Shown here: in pieces, positions 7,291-15,612 of the stretch
Position numbering within the stretch: the first letter of the stretch is position 1
Layout of the letters: the number at the start of each line of letters is the position of its first letter
NCBI GenBank assembly: GCA_964548225.1
Contig: CAZJQP010000012.1
Location: 1 to 64,000 of the forward strand
DNA: 64,000 nucleotides
Origin: CALMEH01 sp964548225
GTDB lineage: Bacteria > Acidobacteriota > Blastocatellia > Pyrinomonadales > Pyrinomonadaceae
Direction of reading: 5' to 3'
Position numbers and translations under genes: made by a program
Notes under the pieces: generated by a model
The model's database searches: none
Seen by the model: only the letters and a program-made list of their open reading frames with translations
Told to the model about the DNA's origin: nothing

Positions 7291-8946
7291 ATGAACAAGA
7301 ACAAATATCTGTTAATGCTTTCGAGTCTCGGCGTTTTCGTTTTGTTGGCGATTGCGGCTGTTTCTGACAATTTTTTGCAGGATTGGCACGCGATTCAGGC
7401 TGATTCGACTTCACAGGAAGGCGCGATTGATGTTCACCTGCGGCAGATTATCAATCCGAATCTGAAAACCGCCGACCGGTGCGTAACCTGCCATGTCGGG
7501 ATGGCTCCGGGCGAACAGATTTCTTCAAATCTGAAGGTCGCGGCGGTTCATCCGCCGGTTGTTCATTCGCCGACGGAAATGGGTTGCACCGTTTGTCATG
7601 GCGGTCAAGGGCAAGCCACGACGAAAGAAGACGCGCACGGCAACGTCCATTTTTGGACTGAGCCGATGCTGCCGAAAAATTATCTGCAGGCAAGTTGCGG
7701 AACTTGCCACACGCCTCTGAACGTGCCGAATTTGCCGACGCTCGAAACCGCCCGCAAGACTTTTGAACGGCTCGATTGCTACGCCTGTCATCGGCTTGAC
7801 GGACGCGGCGGCACGCTCCGCGTCGGCGGAAACCTGACCGGAATGGAAGGTCCCGACCTTTCGCACGTTGGTCTGAAAGGATACAAAGCGGATTGGTATG
7901 CCACGCATTTGCAAAATTCAAACACCGAAGGCTTTTGGAAAAATTCATTCCGCGAAATCAGCGAAACCGACCTTGCCGCATTGAAAATTTTTCTCGATAC
8001 GCGGATGGGCGCACCGAAATTGATTGAAGCGAAAGCGCAATTTAACACCGTCGGTTGCGCGGGTTGCCATGTTGTCGGGAATTTTGGCGGCGACGCGGGC
8101 GTAAACCTTTCAAAATCGGGTTTCAAAGACCCGAATCAACTGAATTTTTCTAACGTGCCGGGCGAACACACGCTTTCAAATTGGATTGTTCAGCATTTTC
8201 GTTCACCCGTTTCAACCGTCGCCGGTTCGCAGATGCCCGCACTCGGACTGACGGAAAATCAGACAGATTTATTGACGTTTTACACGCTTTCTTTGCGGCG
8301 GAAAACGCTTCCCGATTTGTATCTGCCGAAAGACCGCGTAAAGGCGATGCGTTTTGGTGCGAGGGAATTTTTAAGTAATGGCGAAACGCTCTACACCGCA
8401 ACTTGCGCCGCCTGTCACGGCGCGAAAGGAACCGGCGCACGTTTTCCCGGACTCGTGCCGAATCCTTCGATTACCAATGCTGATTTTCTCGAATTAGCGT
8501 CGGACGATTTTCTTTTTGCGACGATTCAAAAAGGGCGACCGGGCAGACCGATGCTTCCTTGGGGCGAGCGCGAAAACGGATTTACGGCGGACGAAATAAA
8601 ATCTCTCATCGCTTATATTCGTGCGCTCGGCGGCAATGTTCAATACAAACCCGACACGATGCCGCGCGTTTGGGCGAAAGGCGATGCCAATGCCGGCGCG
8701 AGGCTTTTTATCTCAAATTGTGCAGGCTGTCATGGTGCGGTCGGCGAAGGTTTGGAAGGTCCGGCTTTGAGTAACAAGAATTTTCTGGCGAATGTAACAG
8801 ATACGTTTTTGGTCGAAACGATTTCACGCGGTCGGCGCGGCACGATTATGCAGGGATTTAACAATTCTTCGGTCGTGCGCCGCGCTCTGACGCGAGAAGA
8901 AATTGAAGCGATTGTCGTTTATTTGAGGTCATTTGAGGCGAAATAA
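7291..8946 (+). CDS. Membrane-anchored seven-heme cytochrome c
   Basis: The 551-residue protein has an N-terminal uncleaved-type hydrophobic segment (residues 6-24) and seven CxxCH motifs: CVTCH, CTVCH, CGTCH, CYACH, CAGCH, CAACH and CAGCH. The last two lie in tandem class I cytochrome c domains (about 365-550), each ending in an IVVYLR or LIAYIR helix. It takes the place of cytochrome c1 in this operon. It probably carries electrons between the Rieske/cytochrome b pair and the periplasmic molybdoenzyme encoded next. Its stop lies 4 nt before the next start. Confidence 0.92.
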   Translation: MNKNKYLLMLSSLGVFVLLAIAAVSDNFLQDWHAIQADSTSQEGAIDVHLRQIINPNLKTADRCVTCHVGMAPGEQISSNLKVAAVHPPVVHSPTEMGCTVCHGGQGQATTKEDAHGNVHFWTEPMLPKNYLQASCGTCHTPLNVPNLPTLETARKTFERLDCYACHRLDGRGGTLRVGGNLTGMEGPDLSHVGLKGYKADWYATHLQNSNTEGFWKNSFREISETDLAALKIFLDTRMGAPKLIEAKAQFNTVGCAGCHVVGNFGGDAGVNLSKSGFKDPNQLNFSNVPGEHTLSNWIVQHFRSPVSTVAGSQMPALGLTENQTDLLTFYTLSLRRKTLPDLYLPKDRVKAMRFGAREFLSNGETLYTATCAACHGAKGTGARFPGLVPNPSITNADFLELASDDFLFATIQKGRPGRPMLPWGERENGFTADEIKSLIAYIRALGGNVQYKPDTMPRVWAKGDANAGARLFISNCAGCHGAVGEGLEGPALSNKNFLANVTDTFLVETISRGRRGTIMQGFNNSSVVRRALTREEIEAIVVYLRSFEAK

Positions 8947-8950
8947 AATT

Positions 8951-11900
8951 ATGAGTAAAGAAATTTCAAGACGTGAATTTTTGGCAAGAATCTCGGCGGC
9001 AGGTTTCGGTGCGTTGGTTGCTTCGACAACTAATGCTTGGGGGTTGGATGCAATTACCAATCCGTTAGCCGTTTATCCGAATCGTGATTGGGAAAAGGTT
9101 TATCGTGATTTGTGGAAATACGATTCAACCTACACTTTTACCTGTGCGCCGAACGATACGCACAACTGTCTGCTCAATGCTTACGTCCGCCAAGGCGTGA
9201 TTACGCGAATTGGTCCGACGATGAAATATGGTGAAGCCAAAGATTTATCGAACAAAGGCACTTCGCATCGTTGGGATCCGCGTGTTTGTCAAAAAGGTTT
9301 GGCTTTGACGCGAAGATTCTACGGTGATAGACGAGTAAATCAAACAATGGTGCGGGCTGGATTCAAAAAATGGTATGAAGAAGGTTTTCCCCGCACGAGT
9401 AACGGTTCACCGGACAAAAGATATTTCCAAAGAGCGAGAGACGAATGGGTGCGGATGTCGCACGACGAAGCGGCAACCATCGTCGCCGCAGCACTTAAAA
9501 ACATCGCCGAAACCTACACGGGTGAGGAAGGATTACACCGTTTGAAAGAACAGCATTACGAAGAATCTGTTATTGAGGCAACTAAAGGTGTGGGAACTCA
9601 GGTTATGAAATTCCGTGGCGGAATGCCACTTTTGGGAATGACTCGGGTTTTCGGAATGTATCGGATGGCAAATTCTATGGCTCTGCTTGATTCAAAAATT
9701 CGCGGAGTCGGTGCTGACCAAGCATTGGGCGGAAAAGGTTTTGATAATTATTCGTGGCACACCGATTTGCCGCCCGGACATACAATGGTAACAGGACAAC
9801 AAACCGTCGAATTCGATCTTCATTCCGTCGAACATTCTAAAACTTTGGTCGTTTGGGGAATGAATTGGATTACAACGAAGATGCCCGATGCTCACTGGCT
9901 GACCGAAGCCCGTGTCAAAGGAACGAAAATTGTCGTTATCGCCTGCGAATATTCGGCGACGGCAACCAAAGCCGATGAAGTTCTGGTTGTGCGTCCCGGC
10001 ACGATGCCCGCGCTCGCACTCGGTTTTTCAAACGTCATTTTGCAGGAAAAACTCTATGATGCCGAATATGTTCGCCAATGGACTGATATGCCGATTTTGG
10101 TGCGAATGGACACGCTCAAATATTTGAAAGCGAGTGATGTTTTCGGCGGAAATCCGACTGAATTAAAGCAAACCTTCATCGTTAGAGAGGGCGAAAAACC
10201 GCCACCGCCGGCTGAACAGACGATGAAGAACGTCATCCCCGAAAAACTCCGTAACGAATGGGGCGATTATGTTTGGTGGGATGCGAAAGCAAATATGCCA
10301 CAGACACTTACACGCGATCAGGTCGGTAAAAATTCCAAGATCGGCGAGGCTCTGCTTGAAGGAGCAATTGAAGTAACATTGGCAGACGGAAACAAGGTCA
10401 AATGCCGTCCTGTCTTTGATTTGGTCAAAGAATATGCGGCTCATTTCGATCCGAAAACAACCGAAGAAATAACGTGGGCTCCGGCGGCGGCGGTGCAGAA
10501 TCTCGCCCGCCATTTCGCCAAAGATTTCGGCACGACGCTTTTTGCCGTCGGAATGGGACCGAATCAGTTTTTTAACAGCGACAACAAAGACCGCGATCTT
10601 TTCCTGCTTGCTGCTCTGACTGGCAATGTCGGCAAAATCGGTGGCAATGTCGGCTCTTACGCGGGCAATTATCGAACGGCGATGTTCAACGGGGCTCCGC
10701 AATACATTAACGAAAATCCTTTCGACATCGAACTGGATCCGGCAAAACCGGCACGTCCGAAACAATATTGGAAAGCGGAATCAGCACATTATTACAATCA
10801 TGAAGATCATCCTTTGAAGGTTGGCAATAAAATTTTGACGGGTAAAACACATATGCCGTGTCCAACAAAATCGCTTTGGTTCGCCAATGCAAATTCGATA
10901 CTCGGTAATGTTAAATGGCATTACAATCAAGTGTTTAACGCTTTGCCGAAAATCGAAATGATCGCCGTTAACGAGTGGTGGTGGTCAACTTCGTGTGAAT
11001 GGGCGGATGTGGTTTTCGGCGTAGATTCGTGGGCGGAATTAAAACATCCCGATATGACTGCTTCAGTAACGAATCCGTTCCTGCTGGTTTTTCCGAAAAC
11101 ACCGATAGAAAGAATTTTTAACACTATCGGCGACATTGAAGTTTTTGCTCTGGTTGCCTCAAAAATGGCAGAATTGACGGGCGATCAGCGTTTTAACGAT
11201 TACTGGAAATTTGTCCGCGAAGGGCAAACAGACGTTTATCTGCAACGGATTCTTGACCACTCAAACAACACAAAAGGCTACAATTTCAAAAAACTTCACG
11301 AAAAAGCATTGCAAGGTATTCCGGCAATTATGAATAACCGCACGAATCCGAAAAGCGTCGGGTATGACCAATTAACCGATGCTACGCCTTGGTATACCAA
11401 AAGCGGACGACTCGAATTTTACCGCGAAGAAGATGAATTTATCGAAGCGGGCGAAAATCTGCCAGTTCATCGTGAGCCGGTGGATTCAACTTTCTACGAA
11501 CCTAACATCATCATTTCGCCGCCGCACGAAGCAATGCGTCCGACAGGACCCGAGTCTTACGGGGCAAAACTTGATGACCTCTCTTGCGAAACACGTTGCG
11601 GACGCAATGTCGTCTATTCTTGGGCAGATGCGAAAAAGACCGCGCATCCTTTGATGAAAGACGGTTATAAATTCATTTTCCATACGCCGAAATATCGGCA
11701 CGGGGCGCATACTATGCCGATTGATACCGATATGGTGGCGGTTCTTTTCGGACCTTTCGGCGACATATATCGACGCGATAAAAGATCGCCTTTCGTTACG
11801 GAAGGTTATGTGGACATCAACCCTTTGGACGCACAGGAAATAGGTGTCAATGACGGCGATTATATCTGGATTGACGGCGACCCCGAAGACCGTCCGTTTC

Positions 11901-12388
11901 GCGGTTGGCAAGACCGCAAAGAGGAATTTGAAGTTGCCCGTCTGATGTGCCGCGTCCGTTTTTATCCCGGAACGCCGCGTGGTGTTACGCGAATGTGGTT
12001 CAACATGTATGGCACAACGCCGGGATCGCAAAAAGGTCAAAAAACACGCAAAGACGGCTTGGCAAAAAACGAATTGACGAATTATCAAGCAATGTTCCGT
12101 TCGGGTTCTCATCAATCAGCCACACGCGGTTGGCTGAAACCGACCTGGATGACCGATTCCCTCGTCCGCAAAGAAATGTTCGGACAACTGATGGGCAAAG
12201 GTTTTGCGGCTGACATTCATTGTCCGACGGGCGCACCGCGTGAAGCCTTTATAAAGATTACGAAGGCTGAACCCGGCGGTATCGGCGGTGAAGGTTTGTG
12301 GCGACCGGTTACCATCGGCATTCGCCCCAAAAATGAATCGGACGCGATGAAGAAATATTTGGCTGGGGAATTTTTGGTGAAAAAATAA
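8951..12388 (+). CDS. narG: Tat-exported molybdopterin catalytic subunit, periplasmic nitrate reductase / nitrite oxidoreductase type (NarG/NxrA-like)
   Basis: The 1145-residue protein starts with a twin-arginine signal (ISRREFLARISAAGFGALV), so the active site faces the periplasm, unlike classical NarG. The Mo-bis-MGD ligand is Asp272 in WHTDLPPG, the type II DMSO-reductase family signature. The N-terminal cluster site reads Cys65-x3-Asp69-x3-Cys73 ... Cys113, i.e. an Asp where NarG has Cys. The CAPNDTHNC and WDPRVCQKGLAL blocks resemble NxrA of Nitrospira and anammox bacteria from memory. Sequence alone cannot tell nitrate reduction from nitrite oxidation. The ATG at 8951 begins the Tat signal; the ORF also contains an upstream TTG. 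The stop overlaps the next start (TAATG). Confidence 0.88.
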   Translation: MSKEISRREFLARISAAGFGALVASTTNAWGLDAITNPLAVYPNRDWEKVYRDLWKYDSTYTFTCAPNDTHNCLLNAYVRQGVITRIGPTMKYGEAKDLSNKGTSHRWDPRVCQKGLALTRRFYGDRRVNQTMVRAGFKKWYEEGFPRTSNGSPDKRYFQRARDEWVRMSHDEAATIVAAALKNIAETYTGEEGLHRLKEQHYEESVIEATKGVGTQVMKFRGGMPLLGMTRVFGMYRMANSMALLDSKIRGVGADQALGGKGFDNYSWHTDLPPGHTMVTGQQTVEFDLHSVEHSKTLVVWGMNWITTKMPDAHWLTEARVKGTKIVVIACEYSATATKADEVLVVRPGTMPALALGFSNVILQEKLYDAEYVRQWTDMPILVRMDTLKYLKASDVFGGNPTELKQTFIVREGEKPPPPAEQTMKNVIPEKLRNEWGDYVWWDAKANMPQTLTRDQVGKNSKIGEALLEGAIEVTLADGNKVKCRPVFDLVKEYAAHFDPKTTEEITWAPAAAVQNLARHFAKDFGTTLFAVGMGPNQFFNSDNKDRDLFLLAALTGNVGKIGGNVGSYAGNYRTAMFNGAPQYINENPFDIELDPAKPARPKQYWKAESAHYYNHEDHPLKVGNKILTGKTHMPCPTKSLWFANANSILGNVKWHYNQVFNALPKIEMIAVNEWWWSTSCEWADVVFGVDSWAELKHPDMTASVTNPFLLVFPKTPIERIFNTIGDIEVFALVASKMAELTGDQRFNDYWKFVREGQTDVYLQRILDHSNNTKGYNFKKLHEKALQGIPAIMNNRTNPKSVGYDQLTDATPWYTKSGRLEFYREEDEFIEAGENLPVHREPVDSTFYEPNIIISPPHEAMRPTGPESYGAKLDDLSCETRCGRNVVYSWADAKKTAHPLMKDGYKFIFHTPKYRHGAHTMPIDTDMVAVLFGPFGDIYRRDKRSPFVTEGYVDINPLDAQEIGVNDGDYIWIDGDPEDRPFRGWQDRKEEFEVARLMCRVRFYPGTPRGVTRMWFNMYGTTPGSQKGQKTRKDGLAKNELTNYQAMFRSGSHQSATRGWLKPTWMTDSLVRKEMFGQLMGKGFAADIHCPTGAPREAFIKITKAEPGGIGGEGLWRPVTIGIRPKNESDAMKKYLAGEFLVKK

Positions 12389-12852
12389 TGGATGCAAACA
12401 AACTACATTTGCTTTTAAACTACTATCCGATGGTAGGAACATTTCTCGGAATCTGCTTGATTTGCATCGGTTTATGGCGAAAAAGTGTAAAGATGCAGCG
12501 GTTCTGCCTTTGGTATTTTTTGGCGATTGCTCTTTTGACTCTGCCTGTTTATGTGAGCGGTGAAATCACCGGAAAAGAGATGGTTGAAGGGATTTTTGGC
12601 AGTTTGATTAAGGAACACAAAGCCAGCGGTTTAATCACGTTCTTAGTAATTGAAGTAACAGGCATCGCCGCATTGATTGGTTTGTTTTTGTTGTATCGTC
12701 GTTCACAAATTGCTAAATGGAGTGTGGTGTTGGTTTTAGTTTTGTCCTTGATTTCAGCCTTTTTAGTTACCAGAACAACTCTTTTAGGGCGTGGGATCAA
12801 ATTTGGTTTAACGGGTGGAGAATCTAAGCCACAAACGAATTTTCAAAGATAA
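12388..12852 (+). CDS. Small four-helix membrane protein of the respiratory operon
   Basis: The 154-residue protein has four hydrophobic segments (about 14-30, 38-55, 78-100, 110-128). It begins with LHLLLNYYPMVGT, resembling the HLLLNHFPI(I/V)G start of DUF2231-like membrane proteins, some of which are thought to bind heme. It overlaps the catalytic-subunit stop by one base, so translation is coupled. The His near the N-terminus could be a heme or quinone ligand, but no function can be assigned. Its position suggests a membrane anchor or assembly factor for the molybdoenzyme. Confidence 0.75.
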   Translation: MDANKLHLLLNYYPMVGTFLGICLICIGLWRKSVKMQRFCLWYFLAIALLTLPVYVSGEITGKEMVEGIFGSLIKEHKASGLITFLVIEVTGIAALIGLFLLYRRSQIAKWSVVLVLVLSLISAFLVTRTTLLGRGIKFGLTGGESKPQTNFQR

Positions 12853-12873
12853 TGGATTGGGAGATAAAAAATT

Positions 12874-14022
12874 ATGGCTCGCGTTAATAACTGGCAATTA
12901 GGAAGAGAGATGTCTTATTGGTATCCCGAAAGTCGTCCAAACAAGCAATTTGCGGCGGTTTTTGACATCAATAAGTGCATTGCTTGTCAAACTTGCACAC
13001 TGGCTTGCAAGACGACTTGGACATCGGGCAAGGGGCAGGAATATATGCTTTGGAACAATGTCGAATCAAAGCCTTACGGATTTTACCCGTTGGCTTGGGA
13101 TTTGAAGTTGTTGGAAATGCTCGACGGTCAAAAATGGAACGAATCAGGCGACAAGCCGATTTATGACGGAAGCACGATTTTTGAATCTGCTCCGGCGGGC
13201 GAGCGTGTGCTTGGTTGGCGACCGGAAGATGAAGACTATGCCTACCCGAATGTCGGTGAAGATGATTGTGCAGGCGGCGTTGACCATGGCGCGAGTATTT
13301 TGGAACGACACGATATGGCTTGGTTTTATTATCTCGCCAGAATCTGTAATCACTGCACTTATCCGGCTTGTTTGGCATCTTGTCCGCGTGGCTCGATTTA
13401 CAAACGCCCCGAAGACGGCATTGTTTTAGTTGATCAAGGACGCTGTCGCGGCTATCAAGAATGTGTTCGCGGCTGTCCGTATAAAAAAGTTTTCTTCAAC
13501 ACGATGACAGGAACGAGCGAGAAATGTATCGCTTGCTTCCCGAAAATGGAACAAGGTATCCAACCGCAATGCTTTGTCAACTGCATCGGCAAAATCCGTC
13601 TGGCTGGATTTCTCAACACGCCCGACAAAGCCAATCCCGACAATCCGATTGATTATTTGGTTCATATTAAAAAGGTTGCGTTGCCGCTATTTCCGCAATT
13701 TGGATTAGAGCCGAATGTCTATTACATTCCGCCAATTCACGTTCCGACTTCTTTCACCAAACAAATGTTCGGTCCGGGAGTTGACCACGCAATCAAAACT
13801 TACCGCGAAGCCGCCGCCAATAAAGACGACGATTTGACCGGACTTTTGAGCCTTTTCGGTTCAAGCGAAATGGTTATGGAACGCTGGAAACGAGTTGGCG
13901 ACAAAATTATCGGATTGGACATAAACGGCAAAGAAATCGTCAATGTTCCGATGCGTGAGGAGATTCAAATTCGTCCTTCAATGGACAAACTTTATCAGAT
14001 TACGCGGACAAATTGCCCGTAA
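12874..14022 (+). CDS. narH: Fe-S electron-transfer beta subunit (NarH/NxrB-like)
   Basis: The 382-residue protein has the four cysteine clusters of the NarH/NxrB/DdhB/SerB family: CIACQTCTLACK near residue 34, CNHCTYPACLASCP near 154, CRGYQECVRGCP near 190 and CIACFPKMEQGIQPQC...NC near 215. They should hold three [4Fe-4S] and one [3Fe-4S] centre. There is no own signal peptide, as expected for a subunit carried across by the Tat signal of its partner. It is 21 nt behind the small membrane gene and wires the Mo site to the heme-b subunit. Confidence 0.92.
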   Translation: MARVNNWQLGREMSYWYPESRPNKQFAAVFDINKCIACQTCTLACKTTWTSGKGQEYMLWNNVESKPYGFYPLAWDLKLLEMLDGQKWNESGDKPIYDGSTIFESAPAGERVLGWRPEDEDYAYPNVGEDDCAGGVDHGASILERHDMAWFYYLARICNHCTYPACLASCPRGSIYKRPEDGIVLVDQGRCRGYQECVRGCPYKKVFFNTMTGTSEKCIACFPKMEQGIQPQCFVNCIGKIRLAGFLNTPDKANPDNPIDYLVHIKKVALPLFPQFGLEPNVYYIPPIHVPTSFTKQMFGPGVDHAIKTYREAAANKDDDLTGLLSLFGSSEMVMERWKRVGDKIIGLDINGKEIVNVPMREEIQIRPSMDKLYQITRTNCP

Positions 14023-14093
14023 TGGTTAGAGTTACGTCTTCAGGAGTGATTTCACTCATAAATGCGTAATTCTGAACGAAAGAGGTTTAAGTT

Positions 14094-14939
14094 ATGAAAA
14101 AAGCAATAATTTTAATCTTGATTTTAAGTTTTCTATTTTTTACGTCGTGTCGCCGAAGCATTGTTACAACGCCCGACGTGCAGGTTGTCAAAGCGGAAAA
14201 AATCACTTTCGACGCAAACGATTCGGTTTGGAGCAATGCACCGACGCACGCTTCAAAATTGATTTTGCAGGATTTGGTCGAGCCGCGTCAGATGGAGGTT
14301 TCGACGCAGGAAGTTCGGGTTCAAGCCGTTACGAACGGCAATGAAATCGCTTTTCGTATTGAATGGATTGACGAATCGCAAAACGATTTGCCGGGACCGA
14401 AAAGATTTATGGACGGTTGCGCCGTTCAACTTCCGGCAAAAATCGAGGCAAATGTTCCCGCGCCGCAAATGGGTGAAACGGGCAAAACGGTGCAGATTTC
14501 TTTTTGGCGTGCGGATTGGCAAGCGATTGTTGACGGACGTGCAGACGAAATCACGAGCATTTATCCCAATGCTAAACCCGACCATTATCCTTTTAATGCC
14601 GAATCGTTAGAAAACAACCCGCAGACACAGCAGGAAGCATCTTTGCGTTATTCGCCCGCGAGGGCTTTGGGAAATAATCGTCAAGGTCCGCGCCAACAAC
14701 CCGTCGAAGATTTAATCGCTGAAGGACCCGGAACACTTTCACCGAATCCGAACAGTTTTTCAAAGGGTAAAGGTGTTCGCACCGAAAAAGGCTGGGCGGT
14801 GGTTATCACACGACCTTTGCCCGAAGGTTTTTCAAAGGAAAATCCGGGGCAGATTGCCTTTGCGATTTGGGAAGGCTCGCACGGCGAAACCGGCGCACGG
14901 AAAATGCGGACGGGCTGGGTAAATTTGATTATGAAGTAG
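14094..14939 (+). CDS. Heme-b-binding gamma subunit (NxrC/DdhC/SerC-like), lipoprotein
   Basis: The 281-residue protein has a lipoprotein signal: MKKAIILILILSFLFFTSC with lipobox FTSC and Cys19. The remainder fits the ethylbenzene-dehydrogenase/DMSO-reductase-type heme-b domain of periplasmic type II molybdoenzymes. It has an early DSVWSNAP strand, an IEWIDESQND segment, the VQLPAKI...PQMGE loop with a candidate axial Met, and a final TGWVNL. It would accept or donate electrons between NarH and the cytochrome c. The lipid anchor implies attachment to a membrane facing the periplasm. A 71-nt gap precedes it, so a weak internal promoter is possible. Confidence 0.82.
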   Translation: MKKAIILILILSFLFFTSCRRSIVTTPDVQVVKAEKITFDANDSVWSNAPTHASKLILQDLVEPRQMEVSTQEVRVQAVTNGNEIAFRIEWIDESQNDLPGPKRFMDGCAVQLPAKIEANVPAPQMGETGKTVQISFWRADWQAIVDGRADEITSIYPNAKPDHYPFNAESLENNPQTQQEASLRYSPARALGNNRQGPRQQPVEDLIAEGPGTLSPNPNSFSKGKGVRTEKGWAVVITRPLPEGFSKENPGQIAFAIWEGSHGETGARKMRTGWVNLIMK

Positions 14940-14970
14940 TGAGAAAAACAAAGAGTAAAAGGCAAAATTT

Positions 14971-15612
14971 ATGAAAGCGAAAATACAGAAAACAAATCTT
15001 TTGCACGAAGCGGCTGAGTGGCGGATGATTAGCCTTTTGTTTGAATGTCCCATTGGAGATTGGCAGGAAAAGGTCAAAAATCTGGCGGATGAAATCAGTG
15101 ATGCGGAATTAAAAGCGGCGGCCGAATTTGCTCAAACGCAAGCGGGCGAAGGGCTTTATCATTCGATTTTCGGTCCCGGCGGACCTGCTCCGGCACGCGA
15201 AGTAACATATCGGAGTTGGGTTCAGCCCGGTTATCTTTTGTCTGAATTATCAGCTTTTTACAATGTCTTTTCGTATCAACCGACCTTAAAAGAATCGCCC
15301 GATCACATCGCGGTTGAAACGGGTTTTATGGCTTATCTCAAACTGAAAGAAGCATTTGCCGAAGAATGCGGCAACGCTGAAAACTCCGAAATTACCGCCA
15401 AAGCTGCGAAAAATTTCAACGATGAGCATTTGGCTAAGTTTACGGAGCAAATTACAAAAACTTTGGCTTCATCCGACATCGAATATTTAGCTCTGGCAAG
15501 TGCGGCACTTTTGAAGCGTGTCGGAAAAGACAAAGATAAGCAAAACAGACAGATTTTGCCTATTTTGGGTGAAACGGAAGATAATTCGTTTTTTGAGTGC
15601 GGTGAAAATTAA
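14971..15612 (+). CDS. TorD/NarJ-type molybdoenzyme assembly chaperone
   Basis: This 213-residue, largely alpha-helical soluble protein has the family core FGPGGPAPAREVTYRSWVQPGYLLSELSAFY, which corresponds to the conserved E.P.H.S.Y block of TorD/DmsD chaperones. It is expected to hold the catalytic subunit until Mo-bis-MGD is inserted and to proofread Tat export. It is the last gene of the operon. Its 3' end overlaps the stop of the convergent decarboxylase gene by 4 nt, with no terminator between them. Confidence 0.85.
   Translation: MKAKIQKTNLLHEAAEWRMISLLFECPIGDWQEKVKNLADEISDAELKAAAEFAQTQAGEGLYHSIFGPGGPAPAREVTYRSWVQPGYLLSELSAFYNVFSYQPTLKESPDHIAVETGFMAYLKLKEAFAEECGNAENSEITAKAAKNFNDEHLAKFTEQITKTLASSDIEYLALASAALLKRVGKDKDKQNRQILPILGETEDNSFFECGEN

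Noticed and set aside
8951..12388. Classical cytoplasmic NarG
   Set aside because: The Tat signal, the Asp in the Fe-S motif and a heme-b lipoprotein partner instead of NarI place it with periplasmic type II enzymes.
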